Shown here one piece after another: positions 17,753-29,187 of a stretch of DNA of 64,000 nucleotides (its first letter is position 1; each line of letters starts with the position of its first letter). The translations under genes and the position numbers were made by a program. Source of the stretch: Pseudomonas wenzhouensis (GTDB taxonomy: Bacteria > Pseudomonadota > Gammaproteobacteria > Pseudomonadales > Pseudomonadaceae); NCBI RefSeq assembly GCF_021029445.1, contig NZ_CP072610.1, forward strand, positions 62,001-126,000, in the 5' to 3' direction. Below the pieces are notes generated by a model that saw only the letters and a list, made by a program, of their open reading frames with translations, ran no database searches and had not been told where the DNA came from.

Positions 17753-19414
17753 TTAACGCGGCTCGCTCATCAGCCCCTTGACGATGGAAATACAACCCAC
17801 CAGCAGTACCAGGGTGAACGGCAGCCCCGTCGACACAGCCATGGCCTGCAGCGCCACCAGGCCGCCGCCAAGCAGCAGGGCGATGGCGATGACGCCTTCG
17901 ATGCTGGCCCAGAACACCCGCTGCACCACAGGCGCGTTGACCTTGCCGCCTGCGGTAATGGTGTCGATCACCAGGGAGCCGGAGTCCGACGAGGTGATGA
18001 AGAACATGATCACCAGGACGATGGCGATGAACGACATGATGCCGCTCAACGGCAGCTCACCGAGTAAAGCGAAGAGCTTCAGCTCCAGCGCCGCGTCGGC
18101 GACACCGTTCAAGCCGGCGCCGATCTGCTCGAAGGCGCTGCTGCCAAAGGTGGTCATCCACAGTACCGACACCAACGACGGCACCAGCAGCACGGCAATG
18201 AGAAACTCGCGCACGCTGCGGCCACGGCTGATACGGGCGATGAACATGCCGACGAACGGCGACCAGCTGATCCACCAGGCCCAGTAGAAGGCCGTCCAGC
18301 CTTGGGTGAAGTTGACGTCTTCACGGCCGACCGGGTTGGACAAGGCAGGCAGATGCATCAGGTAAGCGCCCAGGTTCTCGAAGAAGCCCAGGGCGATGGC
18401 CAGCGTCGGCCCGGCGATGACGACGAAGGCGAGCAGCAGGAAGGCCAGGAAGATGTTGATCTCCGACAGCCGACGCACGCCCTTGTCCAGGCCGGACACC
18501 ACCGAGCACAGCGCTACCAGGGTGATGGCGATGATCAGCAGGACCTTGCTGGCGTTGTTCGCCTCGATCCCGAACAGGTGCTCGATACCACCGGCCGCTT
18601 GCTCCGCACCGATCCCGAGGGAGGTCACCAGGCCGAACAGGGTGGCGAATACCGCAAGGATATCGATCACATGGCCCGGCCAGCCCCAGACGCGCTCACC
18701 GAGAATCGGATAGAAGATCGAACGTACCGCCAGCGGCAAGCCTTTGTTAAAGGAGAACAGCGCCAGGGCCAGCGCGACGATGGCATAAATGGCCCAGGGG
18801 TGCAGACCCCAGTGGAAGATGGTCGCGGCCATGGCCAGGCTCTGCGCCTCGGCGGCATTGCCGGCGGCGCCCCCCAAAGGAGCCCAGTCGGTGCGCACGC
18901 CATTCTCCACGGTCACTCCGCCCATCGCGGCATTGAAGTGCGATACCGGCTCGGCGACACCGTAGAACATCAGGCCGATGCCCATGCCGGCGGCGAACAG
19001 CATGGCGAACCAGGTCAGGTAGGAAAAGTCGGGGGTCGCGTCACGACCACCGATGCGTACCCGCCCCAGCGGCGAGACGATCAGCCCCAGGCAAAGCAGG
19101 ACGAAGATGTTCGCCGCACCGAGGAAGAACCAGGCCATATGGTGCGTCAGCCAGTCACGCAGCGCGGTGAACAGTGGTTCGACCTCGGTCTGTAGCGCGA
19201 GAGTGAGGATGACGAAGATCACCGCGACCAAGGCCGAAATGGTGAAGACCTTGCCGTGAATGTCGAGGGAAAGGACAAACTGACCTTTGATGTTGTCCTG
19301 ACCGATGACGTAGTCGGTGTCGATCAGGTTGGCTTCGCCGGTTGGCGCCGGGATGCCTTCGTGGGTCTGTGCTGTGGATGACGGGGTCGTGTCATGTGAA
19401 GGGACGTTTCCCAT
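17753..19414 (-). CDS. BCCT family transporter (betaine/choline/carnitine type)
   Basis: 553-residue secondary transporter of the BCCT family with 12 predicted helices. The family box of aromatic residues appears in the segment FYWAWWISWSPFVGMFIARISRGRSVREF, and MGIGLMFYGVAEPVSHF is the conserved glycine-rich helix. The N-terminal 50 residues form a hydrophilic cytoplasmic tail; the C-terminal tail is very short, unlike osmotically regulated BetP or BetT, so it may be constitutive rather than osmosensing. Likely substrates are quaternary amines such as choline or betaine; which one cannot be decided here. Confidence 0.92.
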   Translation of the reverse strand: MGNVPSHDTTPSSTAQTHEGIPAPTGEANLIDTDYVIGQDNIKGQFVLSLDIHGKVFTISALVAVIFVILTLALQTEVEPLFTALRDWLTHHMAWFFLGAANIFVLLCLGLIVSPLGRVRIGGRDATPDFSYLTWFAMLFAAGMGIGLMFYGVAEPVSHFNAAMGGVTVENGVRTDWAPLGGAAGNAAEAQSLAMAATIFHWGLHPWAIYAIVALALALFSFNKGLPLAVRSIFYPILGERVWGWPGHVIDILAVFATLFGLVTSLGIGAEQAAGGIEHLFGIEANNASKVLLIIAITLVALCSVVSGLDKGVRRLSEINIFLAFLLLAFVVIAGPTLAIALGFFENLGAYLMHLPALSNPVGREDVNFTQGWTAFYWAWWISWSPFVGMFIARISRGRSVREFLIAVLLVPSLVSVLWMTTFGSSAFEQIGAGLNGVADAALELKLFALLGELPLSGIMSFIAIVLVIMFFITSSDSGSLVIDTITAGGKVNAPVVQRVFWASIEGVIAIALLLGGGLVALQAMAVSTGLPFTLVLLVGCISIVKGLMSEPR

Positions 19415-19700
19415 ACGTGGCGTACTCCTTGATGTGTTGTGGGCTCGCTAAGCCGAACGTGAACAGGACGGATGCCCTCCTCCAATTGAAAACGACCCAC
19501 GAGCGGGTCGAACCGACAAGGGTAGCACATGAATTTGGCTCACCAAAAATTACAGACACATGAAATAGCTGAATAATTCCCTGGCACATGGCGATATGCC
19601 TGGCACTGCCACACTGCGAAACACCATGGCAGGATGCATGCAGAACGCTCTGCAACCGCCGTAGTCAGTAGCACACGACCTGTGCAAAGGAAGAGCCTGC

Positions 19701-21146
19701 ATGCCTGTGGATTTCGGCATTCCCCATCTGTTCGCCTATCTCATCGCCGGTGTCCACGCGCTGGGCGTGCTGGCCGCCATCCATGCCGTACTGACCGTGC
19801 GCACCGCACAGGGCGCGCTGGCCTGGGGCCTGTCGCTGTTCTTCATGCCCTACCTGACGCTGTTGCCATACCTGATCTTCGGCCGCAGCCGCTTCGATGC
19901 CTACGTCAAGGCGCGGCGCCAGGCCGACAAGCAAATGCACCACGCCATGGCCGCGCTGGACTGGCGCCCCTGGGTCGAGGAAGCCAAGGCCGCGCACCTG
20001 TCGCCGGCCTACGAGCGCCTGCGCGCGCTGCCGCGTCTGTCGCATTTGCCGGGGCTGACCGGCAACCGCGTCGAACTGCTGATCGATGGCGAAGCCACCT
20101 TTGCGGCGATCTTCGCAGCCCTGGCCAGCGCCCAGCAGGTGATCCTGTTGCAGTTCTTCATCATCCGCGATGACAGCCTCGGTCGGCGTCTGCGCGACGT
20201 GCTGCTGGAGCGCGCCGCTGCGGGTGTACAGGTGCATGTGCTGTATGACGGCGTCGGCAGCCATGCGCTGTCCACCGCCTTCATCGAGCGCCTGCGCCGG
20301 GGCGGCGTGCAGGTACATGCCTTCCCCACCCGCGCTGGGTTGTTCAATCGCTTTCAGCTGAATTTCCGCAACCACCGCAAGATCGTCGTGGTCGACGGCG
20401 AAATCGGCTTTCTCGGAGGGCTCAACGTCGGCATCGAATACCTCGGCCAGAAGCCACCGTTGGCGCCCTGGCGCGACACCCACGTCGAAGTACGCGGCCC
20501 GGTGGTGGCCAGCCTGCAGGAAGCCTTCGCCGAAGACTGGTACTGGGCCTGCCAGGCGCTGCCGCCTCTGCTGCTGCCAAGCAAGCAGGACGAACCCGGC
20601 CAGCTCTGCCAGGTGATCGCCAGCGGCCCGGCCGACGCGCAGGAAACCTGTTCGCTGCTGTTCGTCGAAGCGATTCACGCCGCGCGCCAGCGAGTGTGGC
20701 TGAGCAGCCCGTACTTCATCCCCGACGAGGCGCTGTCCGCCGCGCTGCGCCTGGCCGTGATGCGCGGCGTCGATGTGCGTCTGTTGCTGCCGTCGCGCCC
20801 GGACCACCGCATCGTTTTCGCTGCCTCCAGCCTGTACGCCTTCGAGGCGCTGCGCGCCGGCGTGCGGGTGTTCCGCTACCAACCGGGCTTCCTGCATCAG
20901 AAGGCGCTGCTGATCGACCACGACGCCTGCGTGCTGGGCAGCGCCAACCTCGACAATCGCTCGTTCCGCCTGAATTTCGAGGCCAGCCTGCTGACCTTCG
21001 ACGAAAGCTTCAACGCCCAGGTGGCGAACATGCTGGAGAATGATTTCAGCCGCTCGCGCGAACTGGTCAATGCCGACCGGCGCAACGTGCACCGCCTGCA
21101 GCAACTGGGCATGCGCGTAGCACGGCTGATTTCGCCGATTCTCTGA
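19701..21146 (+). CDS. cls: Cardiolipin synthase
   Basis: 481-residue phospholipase-D-superfamily enzyme that condenses two phosphatidylglycerols into cardiolipin and glycerol at the inner membrane. Two N-terminal helices ([38 protein letters not shown]) anchor it. Both HKD motifs are complete: [19 protein letters not shown] (about 226-244) and [24 protein letters not shown] (about 396-420). The ATG follows AAAGGAAGAG. Domain order and length match bacterial ClsA. Confidence 0.94.
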   Translation: MPVDFGIPHLFAYLIAGVHALGVLAAIHAVLTVRTAQGALAWGLSLFFMPYLTLLPYLIFGRSRFDAYVKARRQADKQMHHAMAALDWRPWVEEAKAAHLSPAYERLRALPRLSHLPGLTGNRVELLIDGEATFAAIFAALASAQQVILLQFFIIRDDSLGRRLRDVLLERAAAGVQVHVLYDGVGSHALSTAFIERLRRGGVQVHAFPTRAGLFNRFQLNFRNHRKIVVVDGEIGFLGGLNVGIEYLGQKPPLAPWRDTHVEVRGPVVASLQEAFAEDWYWACQALPPLLLPSKQDEPGQLCQVIASGPADAQETCSLLFVEAIHAARQRVWLSSPYFIPDEALSAALRLAVMRGVDVRLLLPSRPDHRIVFAASSLYAFEALRAGVRVFRYQPGFLHQKALLIDHDACVLGSANLDNRSFRLNFEASLLTFDESFNAQVANMLENDFSRSRELVNADRRNVHRLQQLGMRVARLISPIL

Positions 21147-21269
21147 GCCCGCGATCAGGTAACGGGGTTCGCCTGCTCAGGGCAGCACGGAAACTTTGAA
21201 CGGGCGCAGAGACGCAGCTATGGTTACCGAAGCCAACGCTTGTTCGCTGCCTGCGAGATCTTGCCCGTC

Positions 21270-22001
21270 ATGAATAGATGCTCTGCCCTGCTGCTTGGTC
21301 TGTTCCTGTGCGCAATGCCCGTCCTGGCCCTGGAAGAGATTCGCGTCGGCGTCGAACTGCAGCCTTATGCGCCCTATTCCGAAGTGGTGGAGGGCGAATA
21401 CCGTGGCTATGCCCGTGATCTGCTGGACGCCTTCGCCGCCGAGCATGGCTATCGCTTCGTCTATACACCGTTGCCGGTGCGGCGTTTGCTCAATGATTAT
21501 CTCGCAGGCCGGGTCGACCTGAAGTTCCCCGACCATCCACAGTGGAACGCCGATCAGAAAACTGGCCATACCCTCCACTACAGCGATCCGGCTGCACCCT
21601 ACGTCGACGGTATTCTGCTCAAGCCGCAATACCTGGGTCAGGGCATGCAGCGCATCGAGCGGCTCGGCACGCAGAACGGTTTTACACCCTGGCCTTACCT
21701 GACGGAGATCCACGCCGGGCGCATCCACCTGATCCAGGCCAACCAGATCGAATCCCTGCTGCGCATGGCCAGCAGCGACCGCGTCGACGCGGTCTACCTC
21801 AACCCCAAGGTGGTGGCGCACCATCTCGGGCAGATGGGCATGGCGACGGACAGCCTGGTTTACGACCCAACGCTGCCGCATGTGGAAGATCACTACTACC
21901 TGTCGAGCATTCGCCATCGGCAACTGATCGAGGCGTTCAATCGCTTCCTCGCAGAGCGTGCCGACCTGGTCACGGCGATACGTTTACGCCATGGCCTGTG
22001 A
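21270..22001 (+). CDS. Orphan periplasmic solute-binding protein (SBP_bac_3 type)
   Basis: 243-residue protein with a signal peptide (cleavage after LALA) and the fold of amino-acid-type extracellular solute-binding proteins (EIRVGVELQPYAPYSEV ... GYARDLLDAFAAEHGYRF). No ABC permease or ATPase genes are nearby, so it may serve a distant transporter or act in sensing. The mid-section diverges from well-known amino-acid receptors, and the ligand cannot be assigned. Start ATG at 21270; the frame is open ten codons upstream. Confidence 0.75.
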   Translation: MNRCSALLLGLFLCAMPVLALEEIRVGVELQPYAPYSEVVEGEYRGYARDLLDAFAAEHGYRFVYTPLPVRRLLNDYLAGRVDLKFPDHPQWNADQKTGHTLHYSDPAAPYVDGILLKPQYLGQGMQRIERLGTQNGFTPWPYLTEIHAGRIHLIQANQIESLLRMASSDRVDAVYLNPKVVAHHLGQMGMATDSLVYDPTLPHVEDHYYLSSIRHRQLIEAFNRFLAERADLVTAIRLRHGL

Positions 22002-22183
22002 CGCGGTGCGCTGGCGCTGTCCTGCACCGGCGAGTGACGCTTTCTGGCCCGGCTCGTGGAAGCCGACGCCGTAAACGCCGAACTAGGTCGAGTGGAACCG
22101 CTCGCCAGCAAAAAGGCAGACAGATTTGTTTTTGGCTGACGGCCCTGCGTCATCAATAAATCTGTCGCTCTTTTTCCTTCGAA

Positions 22184-22246
22184 TGCGCCGGCAAGGCGCT
22201 CTACCGTACCAAGACCGAGGGACGCAACCAGGTCGAGCTGACGGGG
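22184..22246 (+). pseudogene. Remnant of a GGDEF domain C-terminus
   Basis: In one frame the plus strand reads AGKALYRTKTEGRNQVELTG, which closely fits the final helix and strand of diguanylate cyclase (GGDEF) domains, usually A(D/E)xALYxAKxxGRNxV. No start, no GGDEF motif and no upstream part remain, and the frame then runs into the antisense of the cryptochrome gene. I read it as the stub of a deleted diguanylate cyclase gene. Confidence 0.55.
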
Positions 22247-23665
22247 TTAGACGACCGGCAGATAGGGCCGCCAGGTCTCCGGTATCTGCTCCAGGCGTGG
22301 ATAGCGCATGGCCTCCAGCTGCCGCGCCGGGAGCAGGAAGGGCGTATGCCGCAGGTGCGCGGGCAGCGTATGCAGCTCCGGCATCCACAGGCTCACGTAG
22401 CGCGCATCCGCGTCATACTGGTATGCCTGGCGCAATACGTTGAACACACGGTTCTGCCGGGGATCGTTACCCACGCCAGCCAGATAGGCCCAGTTACCCC
22501 AGTTGCTCGCCGGGTCGTAGTCGAGCAGGTGCTCCTCGAACCACGCGGCGCCATGCCGCCAGTCCTGTTGCAGGTCATGCACCAGATAGCTGGCCACCAC
22601 CTGCCGACCACGGTTGGACATGAAGCCGGTGGCGGCCAGTTCGCGCATGTTGGCATCGACGAAGGGCATGCCGGTACGCCCGGCACACCAGTGCTGGAAG
22701 CGCTCATCGAGGTTGCGCGGCGTGCGGGCAGCACCCTTCAGCCCGCCGGCCTTGAACAAGGCACTGCCATGGCGCACCAGCGTCCAGCGGAAGAAATCGC
22801 GCCAGAGCAACTCCACCCATAACCAGTGCGTGGAATCGTTGCGCCCGTATTGCGACTCGTGGCGCTGCAACTCGGCCACCACGCGCCGGGCCGAGAGACA
22901 GCCATTGGCCAGCCAGGGGGAAAACTTGGTGGAGTACTCGGTACCGACCAGGCCGTTGCGGGTGTCCTTGTACTGCCGCACGCCCTGGCTGTTCCACAGG
23001 TAATCACGCAGACGGGCCTGTGCGGCGGCCTCGCCACCAGAGAAAGGGAAGGCGCTGGCAGGCACCTTGGACGGCTCGCTCAGGCCGAGCTGAGCGAGAG
23101 TCGGTAATGGCTGCAGCAGATCGAGCGCAGCATCGGGCAGCGCTGGCAGCGCCGACGGCGCGGCGTGTGGCTGGAACACCCGTGAACGCCGTTCGCACAA
23201 CTCGCGAAAGCGCGTGAAGACATGCGGCAGATCCTCGGGCGGGCAGGGCAGCTCCGCCTCTCGCAGCAGACCATTGCCGGGACATTCACGCAGCGGCACC
23301 ACCCCCAGGGCATCACGCACGCGGCGCTGCAGGGCACGCTCTTCAGGCGCGATCTCGGCATGCGTCAGCACCTCCTGCACACCCAGACGCTCGACCAGTT
23401 GCGCGATCACCCGCTCTGGCTCGCCTTGCAGCACCAGCAGGCGAGAACCACGCTGACGCAGGGCGTCATCCAGCGCGCTAAGGCTTTCCAGCAGCAGGCG
23501 GGTGCGATGCACACCCTGGCGCCGAGTGCCCATGGGCCCCAAGCTCAATGTGCGGGGGTCGATCACGTACAGCGGTAACAGGCGCTCGCTCTTGAGCCCT
23601 GCCTGCAGGGCCGGATTATCGTCGAGACGAAGATCCTGTTTGAGCCACAGCAGCGAGGTCTGCAT
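22247..23665 (-). CDS. DASH-family cryptochrome / photolyase
   Basis: 472-residue FAD-containing photolyase-family protein. The N-terminal alpha/beta domain (residues 1-130) begins with the photolyase hallmark LLWLKQDLRLDDNPAL. The FAD-binding helical domain carries YSTKFSPWLANGCLS, WVELLWRDFFRW and, diagnostically for the DASH subgroup, GVGNDPRQNRVFNVLRQAYQYD followed by YVSLWMPEL. DASH proteins repair cyclobutane dimers in single-stranded DNA under blue light. ATG at 23665 follows GGAGTGAAGC. Distinct from the classical PhrB that many pseudomonads carry. Confidence 0.88.
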   Translation of the reverse strand: MQTSLLWLKQDLRLDDNPALQAGLKSERLLPLYVIDPRTLSLGPMGTRRQGVHRTRLLLESLSALDDALRQRGSRLLVLQGEPERVIAQLVERLGVQEVLTHAEIAPEERALQRRVRDALGVVPLRECPGNGLLREAELPCPPEDLPHVFTRFRELCERRSRVFQPHAAPSALPALPDAALDLLQPLPTLAQLGLSEPSKVPASAFPFSGGEAAAQARLRDYLWNSQGVRQYKDTRNGLVGTEYSTKFSPWLANGCLSARRVVAELQRHESQYGRNDSTHWLWVELLWRDFFRWTLVRHGSALFKAGGLKGAARTPRNLDERFQHWCAGRTGMPFVDANMRELAATGFMSNRGRQVVASYLVHDLQQDWRHGAAWFEEHLLDYDPASNWGNWAYLAGVGNDPRQNRVFNVLRQAYQYDADARYVSLWMPELHTLPAHLRHTPFLLPARQLEAMRYPRLEQIPETWRPYLPVV

Positions 23666-23840
23666 GCTTCACTCCTTCAGGGACGAGCCCCTGGTATATA
23701 CGAATCGTCGGCGGATGCAAGGCCGCGGGCGGCTCTTTCGCCCAGACTGCTCGCCCTTGTTGCGGCACTTGCTGCCTCTGCGGCGCGCACTGACAAGTGG
23801 CCGAGGGCAAGGCGGTGGCACCATCGGCAAGACAGCAGCG

Positions 23841-24196
23841 TCAGGCCACGTCGGCATCCAGCACGCTGAGATCGAGAGGATGCGAACGCCCCAGCCACAA
23901 GGCCCAGTCACGATGATCGCGCAGCTCGAAGCCGGTGATCGGGTGCACCAGTACGTCGAGCCCTTCGCGGTGTTGCATCAGCCAGGGCAATAATTCGGCG
24001 AACAGCTCGGGACGGAAGGCTAGCTGGCAGCTCCAGCAGGGATGTGGCCCGACGAGTTGCTGATGCAGACGCCCCATTTTCAGCGGGAAGCGCTGCACCG
24101 CTGCTTCGCACAGGGCGCGAGCCTGCGGCAGCGTAGCGGCGTCGTAATAGACGTGGGCGTGGTAGCCTTGATTCTCGGCGGCGCAGTATCCGTCAT
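23841..24196 (-). pseudogene. DOPA 4,5-dioxygenase-like gene with a one-base frameshift near the start
   Basis: The body reads GYHAHVYYDAATLPQARAL... LVGPHPCWSCQLAF... LDVLVHPITGFELRDHRDWALWLG, a DOPA 4,5-dioxygenase family protein (small His-rich extradiol-type fold). That frame has no usable start. The ATG at 24196, placed ideally after GAGGAGG, reads MTDTAPPRIK and then leaves the family frame exactly before GYHAH. Adding one G in the AAGG run at about 24167 would restore MTDTAPPRIKGYHAHVYYD, matching the family N-terminus. Either a real frameshift or an error. Ten bases after aroE. Confidence 0.75.
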
Positions 24197-24205
24197 CGCG
24201 CCTCC

Positions 24206-25027
24206 TCAGCCCGTCAGTTGACGGCGCAACTCGGCCAGCACTGGCGCAGTATCCGGGCGTACGCCACGCCACAGCTCGAAGGCCTCGGCGGCCTGCTCGA
24301 CCAGCATGCCCAGGCCATCCAGGCAACGCGCCGCGCCCTGTTCGGCCGCCCAGCGGTTGAAGGCGGTCGGCTCCTTGGCATACATCATGTCGTAGCAGAC
24401 CGTATGCCCAGGCTGGATCAGGCTCGGCGCAATCGGTGGCAACTCGCCACCGAGGCTGGCGGACGTGCCGTTGACGATCAGGTCCACCGGCGCGTCGATC
24501 CAGTCGAAGCCGGTGGCCACCAGTGGGCCGAGGTCGGCAAATTCACGCACCAGTTGCTCGGCCTTGGCCACGGTGCGGTTGGCGATCACCAGCACCGCCG
24601 GCTTCTGGGCCAGGAAGGGTTCGAGCACACCGCGCACGGCACCGCCGGCACCGAGCACGAGGATGCGCTTGCCGGCCAGGGCAAAGCCGGCGTTGTCCTG
24701 CAGGTCACGGGTCAGCCCGGCACCATCGGTGTTGTCACCGAGCAGGCGGCCATCTGCCAGTTTCTGCAGGGTATTCACCGCGCCAGCGCGGCGGGCGCGT
24801 TCGGTGAGCTCGTCGGCCAGGCGAAAGGCCTCTTCCTTGAACGGCACGGTGACATTGCCGCCCAGACCGTCGGCAAAAAAGGCGCGGGCGTCGCCGACGA
24901 AGTCATCCAGCGGCGCCAGGCGCGCATCGTAGGTCAGCGCCTGGCCGGTCTGCTCGGCGAACAGGCGGTGAATCAGCGGTGATTTGCTGTGGCCGATGGG
25001 GTTGCCGAAGACGCAGTAGCGATCCAT
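24206..25027 (-). CDS. aroE: Shikimate dehydrogenase
   Basis: 273-residue NADP-dependent enzyme reducing 3-dehydroshikimate to shikimate in aromatic amino-acid synthesis. N-terminal substrate domain: [13 protein letters not shown] and [11 protein letters not shown] with the catalytic lysine; NTDGAG carries the catalytic aspartate region; the NADP domain has [13 protein letters not shown] and [11 protein letters not shown]. Length and order are normal. Next to hemF, as in P. aeruginosa. Confidence 0.97.
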   Translation of the reverse strand: MDRYCVFGNPIGHSKSPLIHRLFAEQTGQALTYDARLAPLDDFVGDARAFFADGLGGNVTVPFKEEAFRLADELTERARRAGAVNTLQKLADGRLLGDNTDGAGLTRDLQDNAGFALAGKRILVLGAGGAVRGVLEPFLAQKPAVLVIANRTVAKAEQLVREFADLGPLVATGFDWIDAPVDLIVNGTSASLGGELPPIAPSLIQPGHTVCYDMMYAKEPTAFNRWAAEQGAARCLDGLGMLVEQAAEAFELWRGVRPDTAPVLAELRRQLTG

Positions 25028-25065
25028 GGAAAGTCCTGTAACGGTAGAAATCTACGAAACTAACG

Positions 25066-25230
25066 CCGTCTTGTAGGAGCCCCGCCTCGGGGCGAAGCCT
25101 TTGCTTTACCTCGGTAGCACACGCCGCCGTCATTCGCTGCGGGGCGCAGCTCCCACAAAAGAATTCGTAGCCCGGATGAAATCCTGGAGCGGTCGATAAG
25201 TGCCCCGGATTGCATCCGGGCTACGCGAAA
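25066..25230. repeat. Pair of palindromic repeats between aroE and hemF
   Basis: Two elements in a 207-base gap. At 25072-25100, GTAGGAGCCCCGCCTCGGGGC is part of the GTAGGAGC / GCTCCTAC family (full copy at 50766). At 25169-25226, GTAGCCCGGATG ... CATCCGGGCTACGC is a REP-type inverted pair, repeated at 27275, 34881 and 35361. Nothing coding was seen. Confidence 0.8.
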
Positions 25231-25234
25231 AAGC

Positions 25235-27267
<2,033 letters not shown>

Positions 27268-27274
27268 GAGCCCG

Positions 27275-27335
27275 TAGCCCGGATGAAATCCGGGGCCAAT
27301 CCCGCCCCCCGGATTGCAGCCGGGCTACGAAGTCG
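27275..27335. repeat. REP-type inverted pair between qor and tsaC
   Basis: GTAGCCCGGATGAAATCCGGGG and the opposed CCCCGGATTGCAGCCGGGCTACG lie between convergent genes; same family as the copies at 25169 and 35361. May double as a transcript end. Confidence 0.82.
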
Positions 27336-27353
27336 AGCGAGCCGGGCACGTGA

Positions 27354-27911
27354 TCAGGACGGGCGAATCACATCGCCCGTACGCAGGTCGCGGATCAGGC
27401 TGGGGTTCTTGCGCCCGCCCAGGGCGCCGCCGAGCACCTTGTCCAGCTCACCGGGGAAGTACTGCTCGACGCGCAAGCGTGAACGCGCCGAAGGGCGCCC
27501 CGCCGGGTTGGCCGAGGTGGAGATCAGCGGCCCGGTGTAGCGGCACAACGCGCGAACCAGCGGATGATCGCTGACGCGCAGGGCCACGGTGTCGTGCTCA
27601 CCGGTAACCCACTCGGGCAGACGGTTCTGATGTGGCACCAGCCAGGTATTCGGACCAGGCCAGCTGCCGGCCAAACGTTGCAGCCAAATCTCCGGCAGAT
27701 CATCGAGCAGGAAGTCGAACTGTTCGATGTCATCAGCCACCAGAATCAGCCCCTTGTGCATGGGCCGCTCCTTGAGCGCCAGCAAGCGGTCCACCGCCTC
27801 GCCGTTCCACGGATCGCAACCCAAGCCCCAGACTGCCTCGGTCGGATAGGCAATCACGCCCCCCTCACGTACCACTCGCGCCGTTTGCTGTATCTGCCAG
27901 TTGCTGGCCAT
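27354..27911 (-). CDS. tsaC: L-threonylcarbamoyladenylate synthase
   Basis: 185-residue YrdC/Sua5-fold enzyme making threonylcarbamoyl-AMP from threonine, bicarbonate and ATP for the t6A37 tRNA modification. Motifs: [18 protein letters not shown] (substrate pocket), [14 protein letters not shown] and [17 protein letters not shown] (ATP loop). A GTG lies directly before the ATG at 27911; AGGAG spacing favours the ATG. Next to dprA, the usual arrangement. Confidence 0.95.
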   Translation of the reverse strand: MASNWQIQQTARVVREGGVIAYPTEAVWGLGCDPWNGEAVDRLLALKERPMHKGLILVADDIEQFDFLLDDLPEIWLQRLAGSWPGPNTWLVPHQNRLPEWVTGEHDTVALRVSDHPLVRALCRYTGPLISTSANPAGRPSARSRLRVEQYFPGELDKVLGGALGGRKNPSLIRDLRTGDVIRPS

Positions 27912-27986
27912 CACCTGTCTCCTGCGGAACTGATGGCCGGCAGTCTATCCAAGCCCATCATTGCCTGCCACGGCCTCAACAGGCGG

Positions 27987-29105
27987 TTAACGACTGCGCG
28001 CCAACCAGCGGCCCGCTTCGTTGCAGACCAGCCCGTCGAGTTCCAGCTCGGTCAAGGCCGCCAGCACCTGCGTCAGCGGCCAACCGCAGGCCTGCACCAA
28101 TGCTTCGGTGCTGTGCGGCGCGGCATGCAGCAAGTCCAACAATGGATGCTCGATACGGCCAGCAGGTGCCGTCACCCGGGATTCGACAGTGGGCGCCTGC
28201 CAGCCACGCAGGGCTTCAAGGATATGCTCGATGCTTTCCACCAGCGTGGCGCCATCGCGGATCAACTGGTGACAGCCCCGCGCACCGGGGTGATGGATGG
28301 AGCCGGGAATGGCATAGACCTCGCGCCCCTGTTCGGCGGCCAGGCGCGCGGTGATCAGCGAGCCACTGGAGGGGCTGGCTTCGACCACCAGCACGCCCAG
28401 CGACAAGCCGCTGATGATTCTGTTGCGCCGGGGAAAGTTGCTCGCCTGTGGCGCACAATCCAGCGGTAACTCGGAAACCAGCGCGCCACCCTGTTCGACG
28501 ATCCGCGCCGCCAACCCGACATGCCGACGCGGATACAGGCATTGCAAGCCGGTGCCCAGCACGGCAATCGTTTTGCCGCCGCCGTCCAGCGCGCCCTGAT
28601 GCGCGGCGCCGTCGATGCCCAACGCCAGGCCACTGGTGATGACGAAACCACCGCCCGCCAGGCTGCGGGCAAAGGCCCGCGCGTTATCCAGGCCGGGCTG
28701 CGAAGCGCGCCGACTGCCGACCATGGCCAGTTGCGGTGCCTCCAGCACACCGGGATCGCCAGCGACGAACAGCAGCGGCGGTGCATCCGCCAACTCGGCA
28801 AGCAGGGCGGGGTAGGCTGGATCGTCCCACAGCAGCACCTGCTGATCAGGCTCATCCAGCCACTGCAGCGCCGCGCGCGCCCGCTCGCGGATGCTTTCAC
28901 TGCGCCGCTGCTCGGCACAGATGGCAGGCAAGCCCAACGCCCGCCAGGCGCTGGCCGGTGCAGCAAGCGCCGCCGAAGCGCTGTCGAAGGCACTCAGCAG
29001 TTTGCGAAAGCGTCGCGGCCCCAGCTCCGGCAGCAGATGCAGACGCAAACGGGCTTCGAGCTCAGCAGGAGAGATGGAGAAAGCAAGCGGAGAGGGTATG
29101 GACAT
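27987..29105 (-). CDS. dprA: DNA-processing protein DprA
   Basis: 372-residue protein that loads RecA on incoming single-stranded DNA during natural transformation. Rossmann-like core with GSRRASQPGLDNARAFARSLAGGGFVITSGLALGIDGAAHQGAL and NFPRRNRIISGLSLGVLVVEA; N-terminal SAM-like region and a C-terminal winged-helix (PLLDLLHAAPHSTEALVQACGW). ATG at 29105 after GGAGGAGTCGCC. Frame is open 17 codons upstream without support. Likely co-transcribed with tsaC. Confidence 0.95.
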   Translation of the reverse strand: MSIPSPLAFSISPAELEARLRLHLLPELGPRRFRKLLSAFDSASAALAAPASAWRALGLPAICAEQRRSESIRERARAALQWLDEPDQQVLLWDDPAYPALLAELADAPPLLFVAGDPGVLEAPQLAMVGSRRASQPGLDNARAFARSLAGGGFVITSGLALGIDGAAHQGALDGGGKTIAVLGTGLQCLYPRRHVGLAARIVEQGGALVSELPLDCAPQASNFPRRNRIISGLSLGVLVVEASPSSGSLITARLAAEQGREVYAIPGSIHHPGARGCHQLIRDGATLVESIEHILEALRGWQAPTVESRVTAPAGRIEHPLLDLLHAAPHSTEALVQACGWPLTQVLAALTELELDGLVCNEAGRWLARSR

Positions 29106-29149
29106 GGCGACTCCTCCCTGAAACGTGACGCCGCCATCCTGACGGCCAG

Positions 29150-29178
29150 AAAACACAAGCCCCGCACTGGGCGGGGCT
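29150..29178 (-). terminator. Terminator of tsaP
   Basis: Read leftward: AGCCCCGC-CCAGT-GCGGGGCT then TGTGTTTTC, ten bases after the tsaP stop; located between tsaP and dprA, which are both on the minus strand. Confidence 0.85.
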
Positions 29179-29187
29179 CGTTGGGTA

